Shown here: positions 23,467-35,344 of the stretch, piece after piece
How positions within the stretch are numbered: the stretch's first letter is position 1
How the letters are laid out: the number at the start of each line of letters is the position of its first letter
Origin: Isoetes taiwanensis
Taxonomy: Eukaryota > Streptophyta > Lycopodiopsida > Isoetales > Isoetaceae
DNA: 64,000 bases
Direction of reading: 5' to 3'
Assembly (NCBI GenBank): GCA_021234155.1
Contig: JAJEKV010000001.1
Coordinates: forward strand, 23,919,189 to 23,983,188
Translations under genes and position numbers: made by a program
The notes under the pieces: generated by a model
Seen by the model: the letters and a program-made list of their open reading frames with translations, nothing else
Database searches by the model: none
Told to the model about the DNA's origin: nothing

Positions 23467-26130
23467 TTTTTTTTTTTTTTTGAAGAAACGACCAACTAAA
23501 TTGAAACTCAAAGCCAAAAGCGGATACAAATCGAGGAGGCGGAATAGAATCTCGGAGGATAATGATGATCCACTAAATAGAACCACCAGCCTATGCATAA
23601 GACAACCTCAAGTAGGACTCAAATATCAGCCGCAAAAACTTGCGAGAACAAAGCGAAAAAGAACAATGGTGAGGCCTTAGCGATTCTGGCTTTTAGTCTG
23701 GAGGACAAGCTGGGAGGAATATCAAACCACGAAGATACACAATCTTACAGCTTCGGATGGACCACAACCGTCCGTCGATGCTAAATGAAATGCTTCGGCT
23801 CCACAAATTATTCCAAGTATCGGGATAAATAGCCGGGGAAGCACTGGCGACTTGTCAATGTCACATGAAAAAAAGCGGCCAAGACCAAAGCGGTAGAGGG
23901 TGATCACATAAAAAGAAAACAATTCTCTATGGTCTACGTCTCTTTGCTTGGCCGATTAAGGCGGAGTCATGACACTCGAGGATCAAATCGTGGACAAAGC
24001 ACATTCACGAGGGCATCGTGAAGAATCGCCACAAAGCACTGACCACTTTAGGATGGAGTAGTTTATCCCAAGCCCAAGTCACATACGTCTCCAACTAGGA
24101 GGTGAGAGCTGAAGGGACCACTTAGTAGATGGCGGAAGGATATCATCATTGACCAGTAGCCTATACATAGAGCTCACAAGCCTATGCTCGTGCGCACTCT
24201 GGTGGGAAACCCACATGCACACTTCAATAGCCTCTGGAGCAACCAATGGCAGGGTACTAGCAACCTTTTGCCAAATAGATCTATCCCATCGAGATGTTGC
24301 TAACTGGTCAGAATCATACCATGCCGCAGCTGTCAAGATTCTTGCTAACCTCCAGCGTTGTTGAGTTAATGGATGAACTGAGGCACAAGGTAGAAGATTA
24401 TTTTCCATAGGTATCCACCAACAAGTGGCACTCAACTGATGACATGCAACAAGATCAATACGAAATAAGGTCCGTATTGTCTCCCAAGACTCCAGCAAGC
24501 CTTTCAAAAAAGGGGAGGCATTAGGAAAAGGGCATAGCTGATAAAAGAGACTCCAAGGAAGAAGAGGTTTTAACGAAGCTTTCCTAAAAGGAACACAATG
24601 TGCAAGTGACTGCTTCACCAACTGCATTCCAGGTGAGTCAACCATATCCTTAAGCATCCTCCAAATGAACTTAGAAATCAGAATCTTACTTTGCCGATGG
24701 AAGTGTCATACCCCAACCACCACAAATTTTGGCCCCCTAGTGCATTTGGACCATGCAACCTTGACCACAACATGCTCCTCATTCCCACCCCAAATAAAAT
24801 TACGGACAATGGTAACAATCAATTGAAATTTTGGTAGAGAAGCCCGAGAAGGCCGGACCATATAGATGTGGGAATTACTTAAAAACATGCCTAACTTAGC
24901 GGTTATTTATCTTTGGCGAGAACAAACAATATTGCACCAAAAAATGCTTTTCATAACCCTTCTATAGTAATATCCCAAGCATCGGAGGTAGAAATATGAA
25001 TGCCCGCGAAGAATACCAAAGTTTAGTAGTCTTCCCATGAGGAAGCACCTTCCAAGGAAAATCCAGGCAACACAAGAGCCAACCAACAAGAACTCGGATG
25101 CTAAAGAGAATGTATCAAGAAGAAGCTTTGCATTACAGAAGATTATCGCATTAGCGACAAAGAAAGAAGCGTGTCATCGACATCTTGATTATAAATTTCA
25201 CAATGAACCATCCTCGATACTCAATCCACACTATCCCATCACCTTGCGACCTTAGCAAAGAGTTGTGAGAGGGACCCTCGGCTACTATTGTGAACAAAAG
25301 TGGGCTAATGGGCAACTTTGGCGAACACCCCGTGTAGAAAAATAGTGGAGGTTCTCCACGAAACAACCTGATGAGCCGTCTTAGAGATATGGAGTTTCAT
25401 AACATCATTGGTGAAGTCTTGACAAAAGCCCAATGTTAAGAGGCATTTTTCAAAAATCCCCTAATCCATCTTTGTCATATATCTTGGCAAAATCTAATTT
25501 AAGATAGACTATATGCTGATCTTTCAATCTTGGCAAGAATCCAGTTAAGTAGGAAGATTGATACAACCAAGACATCCGCGTATTTATGCGCAAAGGGCCT
25601 TATAAATATTTTATACGGAAGACAATAATGTGATAGGGCACCAATCGAGATATTGTCTTGACTCTTTACACTAGGGGAATAAAAATCACGGCCGATTACG
25701 AACCTCTGAAACTCCACCGAAAGCATTGTAAAGATGCAACTAACCCGGTCAAATATTCTGGAAAAATTCCATTGGGAAACCATCTAGGCGGGGCACTTGT
25801 CTTTCTTCAAAGAGAGGGTGATGTCGATTCTAGGTGTGCATCTTTGCTCCTGCTAACACAATAGAATGGACCTTCCGACAAAGGCTACTTGTTGCATATC
25901 CTCTTGAAAGGGCAAGCCCGATGTCACGGAAAAAATGAAGAAAAGTGAGTGGGAGATATTGCTTCAAGCTGAGGCGGAGAACACTCTAAATCATCAGGCA
26001 AAATAAGGGAGTTAACAGAGGCTATCATATGCATTCTCTTAGCGGCCCGAAAAAAGAAGTGAGAGCATCTATCACCAGATTTAAACCATTCCAATCCCGT
26101 CGTGATCCTGGCTTGATTCACATGAGGCGT
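23467..26130 (-). pseudogene. L1-like LINE, 5'-truncated, on the - strand
   Basis: The plus-strand poly(T) run at 23467-23481 is the poly(A) tail of a - strand LINE. Reading from the right, 26121-25924 has WFKSGDRCSHFFFRAAKR, the usual segment before the polymerase domain. The reverse-transcriptase block near 25310 shows a GCxxxLPISPLLFTIVAE motif. The thumb part at 24888-24706 has FIWGG and VAWSKC. The most open piece, 24657-24079 (192 codons), is the C-terminal region. Frame breaks and stops are frequent, and the endonuclease and ORF1 are missing, so it is a dead 5'-truncated copy. Confidence 0.8.
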
Positions 26131-26200
26131 CTCAATGGCTTTAAAAGCACAATTTCATTATAATGGGAAAATTTTTAGTAAACTGGAATTTTTTTATAAT

Positions 26201-26296
26201 AGACCTTATGCAAGGGTTGTATACACGTGTACAGCACCCTGTATCATAGACCTTATGCAGGGGTTGTATACACGTGCAATATACATGAATATTTAG
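26201..26296. repeat. Direct duplication of about 48 bp
   Basis: A unit containing AGACCTTATGCA then GGGTTGTATACACGTG occurs twice back to back. It lies just 3' of the unrecognised - strand ORF and is not present in the related copy at 33 kb. Confidence 0.7.
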
Positions 26297-26446
26297 AAAA
26301 CATATTAACACAGTATCATATACCAACTTCCAAACACAATAGAGACCGAAGTATGAACTATATATGATAGATAGCAAAGGTTACTAGAGACCACGGTAGT
26401 ATGTCCCTAGTAACCTTCCCCTGGCTAGTAACCTTCCCCTATGTTC

Positions 26447-26989
26447 CTAACCCCTTCCCCTTCCCCTTCCCCTGCGAGGTCTAACCCACACAGCTGGATT
26501 AGGAACCCAGAGCTCACGCATATCCCAACCTGATTCTTCCCACCATATGGGGTACCTAGTCATTGCAAAAAGTAATTCCACATGATGATACTCATGGAAG
26601 AAGAGCAGACCCAACTCCATAAAGTTGTTGTACTCATGGTAGTATGTCCTAATAAGGCCATATGTCTGTCCCTTACAAATTTCATGAATGACCTCTGGTA
26701 TGTATTGAACTAAAGAGTGTGCTAAATAACCAGCACAAAAAAGAGGCCTCAACTGCTGTAGCATCTCGTCCATATGAGGAGGGGGTTCAAGAATTCCCAC
26801 TAATGCAAGTCTCCTATAGCATTCAGATGGATTAATTTCCATCAGTGGCTCATGACCACAATCAAATTGCTCAGTCTGAGGTTGATCAACTCCCTTGCAA
26901 GCTCCTTGGTGGGGCCTGTGGCGCCAACCTCCACTCCAAGAAATGGTCAAATAACTCATCTTGATCGGGCCACGAAGAATGCAGGGCAT
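26447..26989 (-). CDS. Unrecognised ORF family, copy 1 (180 aa)
   Basis: An open - strand frame of 180 codons. Its first 70 residues include WSGGW, ACKGVDQ and EINPSECYRRLAL. The middle part (about 95-165) is rich in Tyr, His and Leu (TYGLIRTYYHEYNNF, LLFAMTRYPIWWEES). It ends in an Arg/Gly repeat (RPRRGRGRGRG) encoded by a CCCCTT microsatellite. I recognise no domain. The protein is clearly related to copy 2 (33237-33764) and more distantly to copy 3 (34551-35244), and DNA similarity to copy 2 covers about 26290-26990. This copy has the cleanest frame. The start codon is uncertain, because copy 2 continues upstream while similarity here stops at this ATG. Confidence 0.55.
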   Translation of the reverse strand: MPCILRGPIKMSYLTISWSGGWRHRPHQGACKGVDQPQTEQFDCGHEPLMEINPSECYRRLALVGILEPPPHMDEMLQQLRPLFCAGYLAHSLVQYIPEVIHEICKGQTYGLIRTYYHEYNNFMELGLLFFHEYHHVELLFAMTRYPIWWEESGWDMRELWVPNPAVWVRPRRGRGRGRG

Positions 26990-27100
26990 GCTTCACAAGG
27001 CCCCAAAAAATGAACTTGTATAAAAATTAGCATGAAAACCAGTATATATGTGATTTTTTTATACGACAATGTAAAGAAAAATCATGTGTTCTTCCTAGTT

Positions 27101-27672
27101 TTGCAAAATCAATAGTGGTTCATATCATATTATTTGTACTAATTCATAAATTTACAGTAGTTTCTAGAAATCATCATTAGTTTGTATGATTGTTTTTTAA
27201 TGTACAATGAGTTAGCAAACTCATATCCTGTTTAATTACATGACTTCTATGATTGTACAATAGGTTTTTGAAATCATCAATAGTTTAGAAGAGGTGTTTT
27301 AAGCATATATTGATTTTGGAAAACCAATAGTGGCTAATACTATATTTTTTGTACTAATTCAAAACTTTACACTAGTTTATAGAAATCATTATTAGTTCAT
27401 AAGGTTGTTTTTAAGTGTAGATTGATTTAGCAAAATCACTAATAGTTTATATCATGTTTAATTAACTGAATTCCATAATCATATAATAGTTTTTTGAAAT
27501 CATCCATAGTTTAGAAGATGTATTTTAAGCATATATTGATTTTGCAAGATCAATAGTGCTTCATATCGTATTTTTTATACTAATTCAAAAATTTATAGAA
27601 ATCATAATTAATTTGTGAGATTGTTTTTAAGTGTATAGTTTTTTAGCAAAATCATTACTAGTTCATATGATC
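27101..27672. repeat. Tandem repeat of about 220 bp, 2.5 copies
   Basis: AT-rich units that each begin with a TTTTGCAAAATCAATAGTGG-like stretch at about 27100, 27315 and 27541 and carry TTTTTGAAATCATC and AGTTTAGAAGA further on. Copies are about 80% alike by eye. No coding potential. Confidence 0.8.
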
Positions 27673-28600
27673 AGGGTAATAAAGAGTGGCTAAAATTCGC
27701 CAAATGGCGATTTTTTAGACCTTTAGTCAAATTTCATGGCTAAAGTTTTTAAAGGCAATTTTTTTAGAAAAAGCATAATTTAGCCACTCCAAAAGGGATA
27801 AATTACAAGCGCTTAGAGTTTAGCCGGGATTATTTGTTTGCATGGTGTCTTGAATAAGCCTTCTCTAAAGTTGATTAGGAGAACCCTGATCAATTCAAAT
27901 AGCCATGCCAATTCTATTCAGGGACCTCTTTCATTTAGGAATTGCCATTAGCTACCTCAATCATATTTTGAATTTGTATCTATAAGTTGTTTAGGTTAAA
28001 TGCTATGAAGAACGTTACATGATGTGCATTTTAAGCTTTAAATAGTAAGTGCTCTCTTCTTGCAAGTGTTGACCCTAAAGGGCTTTATCACCAAATTCAC
28101 CATTTGGATGCATTTGACCCCAACGTAAACATGCATGTTCCTTCAAACAATATTGTTTGTTCCTTATGAATTGTACTTTGAACAACTTTGTTATCGTTTT
28201 GTAAAAGAAGCATATTGAATCAATGTCATTCATGTACTAATCAGTGCTCAAAGTTTAAAGTTAAATAGTTGCACTTTAGCTAGGGACCAAGAAAAATTCG
28301 CCAACATCAGAATTTCATGTCATATAAATTTTACATTTTAGCCAAGTGGGAAGATAATTAAAGGGCTTTATTTTATCAATTTTCGCCAAGAAAAAAATTT
28401 AAGAACTTTTGTTTTTCATAGGTTTAGCCAACCTTAATTTGAATAGAAAAACATTTAGGGCCGTTAAAATTTACCTTACATGAATTCTACAATCGTACAA
28501 TTGTTACTGAAACCATACATTATATATCCCTAAAACAATTGAATGTGTTAATAAAAAAAAATATAGATCCAAGATAAAAAATAATCACATTAGCTCACTG
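27673..28600. other. AT-rich gene-free DNA
   Basis: Contains recurring short phrases such as ATTCGCCAA, TTTTCGCCAAG and TTTAGCCA in both orientations, at about 27700-27790 and 28300-28440. This suggests the two sides of an old inverted element, but I could not define ends. No ORF worth reporting. Confidence 0.4.
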
Positions 28601-28604
28601 CGTA

Positions 28605-29062
28605 TATTGGTTAAAGTAGTCTTATTAGGACATTGAGTTATTTTTGTAGAGGTTCGAGCCCCCGTATTTCATATTCTAAAATCTTAGGCAAAGTCGTATA
28701 GAGGTTCGATATTCCCTCAAAACCTTAGGCGAAAGCATATTTCATATTTCAAAATCATAGACGCCTCCAATCATAAATAACTATAAGCGAAACGAGAGGT
28801 GCTCACAGGCCCCAACATACGATCTGGGTCGTAGGATCGGCGAATCCGACGACTATGGCAGTCCAAGATGCACCTCGTTTATGAATGGGGACGCCTACGA
28901 ATTTGAAATGTGGAATACAAGTTCGCCTAAGGTTTTGAAATATGAAATACTGGGACTCATCTCTATATGAGTTCGCCTAAGGTTTTAGATTTTGAGATAC
29001 GGAGACTCGAACCTTTACTAAAATAATGCAATATCCTAATATGAATGCTTTAACCAATGGAA
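28605..29062. mobile_element. Foldback element or head-to-head SINE pair with tRNA-like boxes
   Basis: The left 190 bp and the right 190 bp are imperfect inverted copies. Both arms carry TTGGTTAAAG near the outer edge and GGTTCGAG about 40 bp further in. These resemble the Pol III A box and B box of a tRNA-derived SINE (B box GGTTCGAnnCC at 28651 and, inverted, near 29013). The GCCTAAGGTTTT phrase repeats inside each arm. The central part holds TCGTAGGATCGGCGAATCCGA. It would fold into a long hairpin. No coding capacity. Confidence 0.7.
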
Positions 29063-29990
29063 CCAACAAACTAATGTGCTTTTTTCTATTGTGTCTATAT
29101 TCTTTTTTCTTTTAATAATAACCTATTTTAGGGGTATGGTCTATGGTCTCAAGGCAAGTGATTTATTCATCTATATTGAATCCCCTTGGAACCTTTTGTT
29201 ATTGTGCTACATATTCATATGGCAACCAGATTAGTTTTTTTGTCTTCAGCAACCAAGCATCTGAAGCCAAACTAGCAAATGTGTCTAACTCATCTAACTT
29301 TTATGAAAATTTGTGACTAAATTTAATGTTTTTGTTAATTCCTTATCAATGCCTCAAGTTCTTCCCATGATCATAAAACTCCAAAAATTATGATGGAGTG
29401 CAAAATAAAACTCTTAATCTTTGCTACAACAATTTGTCTTAAAATGCCTCAAATCTTCTTGATATGTTATTGTGTATGTAGCTGGAGCGCTGAGGTGGCA
29501 AGTTGCATTAGAGTTTTTTTGAGGTCAAATAAGGGCCTCCTAAGAATATATTAGGGGGGCCGCCACGTAGGATGCCGAACCTAGCTTCCCCCCTCCATAC
29601 CTAAATTTCACTCTCCCCTAACCTAACTACCTAACCTCCCAGAACCTAACCCCGAACCTAACCCCTTAATCATTATTTCCTAAAATATTTGATGATTATT
29701 TTCGTTTTCCCACCTTCGAGCTTATGCCATCGAGCTTCAGCACCATCGATTGAGCTTGCCCTCGGCGCCATCGACCTTGCCATCGCGCCATCGGCATGCG
29801 ATCTTGCCATCGGGCCCGGGCGATTTTGAATTCCGAATTATGGCGGTTCTTGCCGACAAATGAAGCGAAATTTTCAATTTAAGCTCGTTTGTTAACAGAA
29901 TCTTCCTAATCTAATCTCCTTCAGGTTCTCGGTCTTTGCAGCGTCAATGGCAAAGGTATTTGGTTTAAATTAGTCATTGCATTCCTTTGA
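29063..29990. other. Gene-free DNA with short CCTAAC and GCCATCG repeats
   Basis: At 29600-29665 there are repeated CCTAAC/AACCCC phrases. At about 29722-29815 the phrase GCCATCG with AGCTT or ACCTT recurs at least six times, a degenerate short tandem repeat. No open frame of note. It immediately precedes the coding-like block starting near 29990. Confidence 0.5.
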
Positions 29991-32560
29991 GTGTTCTTCC
30001 TTCTAATACTTACGTTTTGGGATCAAACTAATTCCGAGGGTCAATTTAGAGTGCAAGTGCCAAAAGAATGCACGCCTTTACGGAATAAGTTCACTTGGAA
30101 GCAACCAATAGATGAAGATGCATTCTTGACTTACGGAGCCATGAATATAGACCTCTGGGCTAAAGGCCAACTGTATCCATGTGATCCTTTCACTCGAGCC
30201 CATCAAACTTCCACTCTGCATCGGTCTTATTGAATTTGCTTGTAAGGGACAGCAAGGGTTACTAGGTTTCTTGTAATAATTTGGTTAATGGTATCTTGAT
30301 CCACATTTGCGTTATGTATAACCACTTGTATGGATTCAATTGCAAAGTTTTATCGGATGTTAATCGGCTCCAACAGGCCGAACTACTTTTACTGTCTCAA
30401 CAATGCCTAAGCTCAATGAATTGGAGGTAGAAAATCAGAAATTAGTAGTTGAGATGAATGCCTTTGCAGCAAAAGGAATGAAGAGGGTTGCGCAAAAGAA
30501 AATGATTCCCTTCACAAGCGGGTCAAGCGGCTTAAAAAGAACTCCACTGGGGATCGGGGAGAGGGCAAAAACACAAAGCCCATAAATATATTAGCCCACA
30601 GGGGTGGAGGCTCAAAAAAGGGTCATGGCTATTAAAAAACGCTTGTTGATCCAAATCTTGCGAGAAAAGAAAATAAGAAAAACACGCTAATATTGCGGTT
30701 TATTAAAGAAATTAGTTACTAAAGATGATGTATTGAGAATGTTAAAGCTTCACGGTAGCATTCAACTTAGGAAAGGCTGTAGTACATCAATCTGATTGCG
30801 GGGAGTTGGGGAACAGTCAAACCTCGAGAATCGATTAAGAAGCGTGTGACAATGTCGGAATAAGTAGGCAAGCTTATATTGCTTTGTTCGGATGCTTGCG
30901 GGATGGCTTTAAACAACAAGGCATTACCAAAACTATTCTACTACCAAGGATGACTAAGCGTGATGACTTGTAGGTCATCGAAAAACGAGACAAGTGCAAG
31001 AGCTTCTTGGTGATATGTATCGGTGACCCAGCGGTGTCAACTTGGATACATTGGCATCCTATACCAAAGGTAAGAAGAAGTCGAAGTTTGGTGATACTTT
31101 TACTACGCCTTAATGAAAATAACAATTCTTTGGATAGACTTAACTAGAATGCTTCAGACTTTTGGTTCGATTTTATGATATGAAGGTAGAAGAGTCTTGT
31201 TGGCAAACTAAGAATTGTTTTGAAGCTGGATGAAATGGAATTGGTGAAAGGCGAGAAATGCGAGAGGGTTTTAGTTGAGTCTAATGAACGAGCTTTGAAT
31301 ACGAGGGAATGAAGAGTCAAATCTAGATGATAAGTTTTCCGATCCGGTCGAAGATCACATTTGGTGGGTTGGTTTTATTTCAGGTACCGGAGGAAAATCA
31401 CGGTATCTTGAAATGGGTTTTGATCAAACACCCATTCCCACAATGATTGCCTCTCCGCGGAATCGGGAGAAAAACTTGCAGTTCACGGATATGGTGAGTA
31501 CGAGGTTGAATGGCATCTTCTTTGCAGATTTGAAGACAATAAAATGCATGTACGAGAATGAAGCATGGTGCTGGTAAGACTACTCATGCTTGTCCCTCTT
31601 GTCTCTATGCAAGAAGAGATTCAATTTGGATTGGACAAGAGTACATTAGAAGCCGTGTCGGGATGAGCCACCAAATAGAGAGGAGAAGGACACAACCTTG
31701 ATGCCAATTACGCCAATTCCATTAAGAAGAGTACACATATGCACCCTTCATGCTTTCTTGAGAATCATAGACAAGATGGTTTACATGAGTATCTGTTTGC
31801 TTGGAATAAATCACCCCAAAGCTCTAGGAAGCTGCCATGCATGAAGTTGAAAAGGTGCTATCTAATGTGGGACTTCATGGTGGGCACTACAAAATACTTC
31901 AAGATCCAAAGGTATCCCAAGCAAGGTTCCCAAAAACCCGGTATGGGTGGTCCAAAGGCTAAGAGGTTTTGCCTCCTTGAAAGAACTTATCGGTGTTTGG
32001 GAAGCTTACAAGGATCTTATTGCAAAATGAGGATGATCGAAATGATAAGTGGCGGAATCACGCTGAAAAAAAATCAAGGCATGGCGGGATTTCTCTGTCT
32101 TGGTAAAGGAAATGCAAAAAAAAGGTAGTGCGAGGAAAATGATGTTGCCAAATTCCGGGGAGGCGGTCACAAACTTCACTAAGTCTTTCCCGGCGGCATG
32201 GGGTGAGGCCAATTTGACTCACTATGTCCATATCTGTTAAGCATGGCGTGTGGTTTGTCGGGGAGTATGGAAGCACAGGAATTTGGAATACCAGGGAATG
32301 GAGAAGTCCCATAAGCAAGCAAAGAATGCATTCTTCCGTTTCACTCAACCTGGAGGTTGGTTAGGGAATTCCTTGCAGCAGATGTGTCAATGGTTTCTGA
32401 AGGGATGCGTGTGCAAGTGGGTGAAGAAATCACGGAACCGAGTGAATCAACACTTGCTAAGTTGTTTAGACAAAAACCCCGGCCCGGGAAAAAAGAGGGC
32501 AGCTTGGTATAAGTCCGCGGTTGTTGGCGATCAAGGAGTGGAGATCAATGAGATGTAGGC
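29991..32560 (+). pseudogene. Unrecognised coding-like block, fragmented
   Basis: A series of + strand open pieces (29991-30233, 30403-30585, 31739-32128, 32250-32558) separated by frame changes. The region has protein-like composition. The last part reads FPAAWGEANLTHYVH in one frame, then GVWFVGEYGSTGIWNTQGMEKSHKQ after frame adjustments, then an Arg/Lys-rich tail. The QGMEKSHK stretch recalls the end of some large DNA-transposon transposases, but I cannot name a family. It may be the enzyme gene of an element whose other parts lie to the right. Confidence 0.4.
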
Positions 32561-32699
32561 AAGGCAAAGGTTATGTCCGTGTATTGAGAGCTCTGATAAC
32601 GCGTCTCTTTGTAAAAGAGTTGGTTTATTTATCGGTTCGATAGTGCTCGGTGTGCGCGAAATCTTGTGTTGTAAGTAAATTGGATGCATGTATTGCGCC

Positions 32700-33010
32700 A
32701 TTACGGTCTGAATATGGGCTGTAACTAAAGCGGATCCGCGTTTTTACGCGCACCGTAGCCCGCGATGCGAAATAGGCCCTTCAATAATTTATGGCGGGTG
32801 CGATTTACGCACCGTGGCTACTGATCTTAATAGGCCCTTGAATAATTTGTGGCGAGTCGATTTACGCCGCGTAGCCCGCGGTCTGCGAAATAGGCCCCTT
32901 CAATAATTTGTAACTTCGGTGATTTCGCACCGGGCTGCGGTCGCGAAAATAAAACCCTTCAATAATTTGTACACGAGTCAATTTAGACGCGTGGCTCACG
33001 GTCGCGAAAA
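32700..33010. repeat. Palindromic repeat cluster P1
   Basis: Four to five tandem units of about 57-60 bp. Each has a half-site related to TTTCGCACCGTGG, its inverted partner with CGCGGTxxGCGAAATA, and a linker ending CCTTCAATAATTTGT. Units here are degraded. The linker phrase TTCAATAATTT is shared with cluster P2. Confidence 0.8.
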
Positions 33011-33236
33011 TATGGGCCCAATAACTAGAGAATATTAACATATTAGAGAACATATTAACATATTAGAGAATATTTATAGAACATATTATCACGGTATCAT
33101 ATGAAATATTTATGATAGATAGCAAAGGTTACTAGAGACCACGGCAGTATGTCCCTAGTAACGTTCCCCTAGGTTCCTAACCCCTTCCCCTTCCCCTTCC
33201 CCTGCGAGGTGTAACCCATGCATCACGGGTTAGGAA

Positions 33237-33764
33237 TCAAACTCTCACGCTCATCCCGGCTGATTCTTCCCACCATATGGGGTACCTAGTCATTAGAAAA
33301 AGTAATTCCAGAGGATGATACTCACGGAAGAAGAGCGGACCCAACTCCACAAAACCGTTGTACTCATTGTAGTACACCCTAATAAGGCCATACATCTGTC
33401 CCTTAGAAATTTCATGAATGAACTCTGATATGTATGCATCCAGAGAGTGTGCTAAATATCCGGCCACGAAGAAGAGGCCTCAATTCTTTGTAGCATCTCG
33501 GTCCGGATAAGGGGGTTCAAGCATTCCCCTCATTGCAAGTCTCCTATAACATTCGGATGGATTAATTTCCATCGGTGGCTCATGACCACAATCAAATCGC
33601 TCAGAATGAAGTTGATCAACTCCATTGTAAGCTCCTTGGTGGGGCCCGTGGGGCCAACCTCCACTCCAAGAAATGGTCCCATAGCTCATCCATTCCAGGC
33701 GCCTGAGAATGCAGGGCATGCTTGCCATCCCTTCCACGGAGTAGCCAGGGAGGATTGGGTCCAA
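33237..33764 (-). pseudogene. Unrecognised ORF family, copy 2 (frameshifted)
   Basis: Two - strand pieces, 33764-33480 (94 codons, N-terminal half with WSGGW, GVDQLHS, INPSECYRRLA) and 33467-33237 (76 codons, C-terminal half with YGLIRVYYNEYNGF and RYPIWWEES), are separated by a frameshift near 33475. They match copy 1 closely in protein and DNA, and the CCCCTT microsatellite follows at 33186-33202. N-terminal sequence extends further than in copy 1 (MDPILPGYS). Differences from copy 1 include CAG to CGG changes at several sites. Confidence 0.6.
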
Positions 33765-33769
33765 TCATT

Positions 33770-34210
33770 TGCACAAGCAAGCAAGGAACAAGGAGCGAGC
33801 AAGGAACAAGGCAAGGAGCAAGAAGCAAGGAAGAGGACCAAGTAGCAAGGAACAAGGATCAAGATCAAGTAGGAAGAAGCAAGGAACAAGGAAGATCAAG
33901 GAGCAAGAAGATCAAGGAACAAGGAAGACCAAATAGCAAGAACCGGGGTAGATGAAGTAGCAAGGAACAAGGAAGATCATGGAACAAAGGGAAGCAAGGA
34001 ACAAGATCAAGTAGCAAGATCGAGAGCAAGGAACAAGACCAAGTAGCATGAAGTAGCACGAAGATGAAGGAGCAAGAAGCAAGGATCAAGATCAATTAGC
34101 AAAGAACACGGAACACAAGGTGAGAAGTGAAAGCAAAGTGAGAACCACGAGAAGTGAAAGCAATGTGAAAACATGGAACAAAGGTGAGAAGTGAAAGCAA
34201 GGTGAAAGAA
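33770..34210. repeat. Purine-rich minisatellite (AAGGAACAAGGA type)
   Basis: About 440 bp of irregular repeats built from GCAAGGAACAAGG, AGATCAAG and AAGTAGCAAGA phrases. It sits upstream (5' side) of copy 2 of the unrecognised ORF family. The ORFs it creates on both strands are low-complexity artefacts (KEQGASKEQG on +, CSLLLAPCS on -). Confidence 0.85.
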
Positions 34211-34309
34211 TTTATAGCTCTGACTCAATAATGTTGAAGTATAATACTAATACTGTTGAAGTATAATACCACAGTAGCCAGGAATACTGTTGAAGTACTA
34301 ATACTGTAG

Positions 34310-34375
34310 CCACGGTGCGAAATAGGACCTTCAATAATTTTTAAGTGAGGCGATTTAATATTTTAAGCCCGCAGG
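34310..34375. repeat. Palindromic repeat cluster P2 (single unit)
   Basis: GTAGCCACGGTGCGAAATAG followed by CCTTCAATAATTT and a partial second half-site. Same unit as P1. Confidence 0.7.
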
Positions 34376-34550
34376 TCCCAATATGACTACAAATAAAACA
34401 TTCACACGAGAAAATACAAGGAAAATGGTAGAAGAAAACCATTCAATTACACTAAAAGTGTAAGATTGCCAACATAATACATGATAATATGAGGGATTTA
34501 CTTAATTACCAGGAAATCACTTGCTTATATCTTAATTTCTATGAAAATCT

Positions 34551-35244
34551 TTATACCAGTCCGATTGGAGTATCTTCACACGTGATATGCGATATTATGT
34601 CTTTGTGTGCTATGTAGCCATAGGTCACGCGTGTATCCCAAGGAATTGTATCCCAGGTGGGGAATCTAGACAGTAACCACAGGATGTTGAAGTCAAGGGA
34701 ACGGAATAGGAGCTTACCAATATCCACAAAAGATTTGTAATGGAAGTCGTAAAGTTCAATGAGGATATAAATCCTATTCTTCTCATTAGTAGGAATGACC
34801 GGAGGCACATCTTGATCAGTAGGCCATGAAACCATGGAAAAGCATGTCCTTCAAGCATTCTAGCCTATCTTCTAAATGCGAGGGGGTTCAAGAAGTCCCC
34901 AAAGCACTTAGAGTGAACCTTGCTTCACTCGAATTGATCTCCTCGGTGGAGGGAGATGGCGAGTATAGCGATCGATAACGAAGTTGATCAACTGCCTTGC
35001 AAGCTCTGTGGTTGGACCGCGTGGCCCATCGATGCTCCCAAAAGTTGTTAAAAAAAAAATCAAAGTGCACGTTATCTCTACCTTGCGGCTTGCGGTATTC
35101 CGGATCAACCCGGCGAGGATGTTCTTGCAAAGTTACCATTTGCAAAGAAACTAGTGGAAGCGACGAACGGGCAAAGAGCAACAAGAAGCGGACCGAGGGA
35201 GGCAAGGAGCATGCAAACAAGAAGCGGAGACAAAGACAAGGCAT
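34551..35244 (-). pseudogene. Unrecognised ORF family, copy 3 (diverged)
   Basis: Two - strand pieces, 35244-34888 and 34835-34551. The first ends with ACKAVDQLRYRS and EINSSEARFTLSALG, aligning with ACKGVDQ and EINPSECYRRLAL of copy 1. The second has YILIELYDFHYKSF, GKLLFRSL and SRFPTWD, aligning with YGLIRTYYHEYNNF, GLLFFHEY and TRYPIWW. The spacing of the conserved residues is kept although identity is low, so this is a real ancient paralogue. It lacks the Arg/Gly tail. Purine-rich sequence like that of copy 2 lies upstream (35150-35245). Confidence 0.5.
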
Positions 35245-35344
35245 AGATGCCTATTTAAAGAGAAATCAGGTATATATGCTATATACGTTACATTATATTT
35301 ACATATTGTAGCTCACGTGGTATCACGAGTACCATACAAGTATG

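Noticed and set aside
28605..28665. Possible tRNA gene (A-box and B-box-like motifs)
   Set aside because: The flanking sequence does not fold into a cloverleaf that I can draw, and the segment is repeated inverted 400 bp away. It is a SINE or foldback arm.
33582..34095. Low-complexity ORFs (KEQGASKEQG on +, CSLLLAPCS on -)
   Set aside because: Translations of the purine-rich minisatellite.
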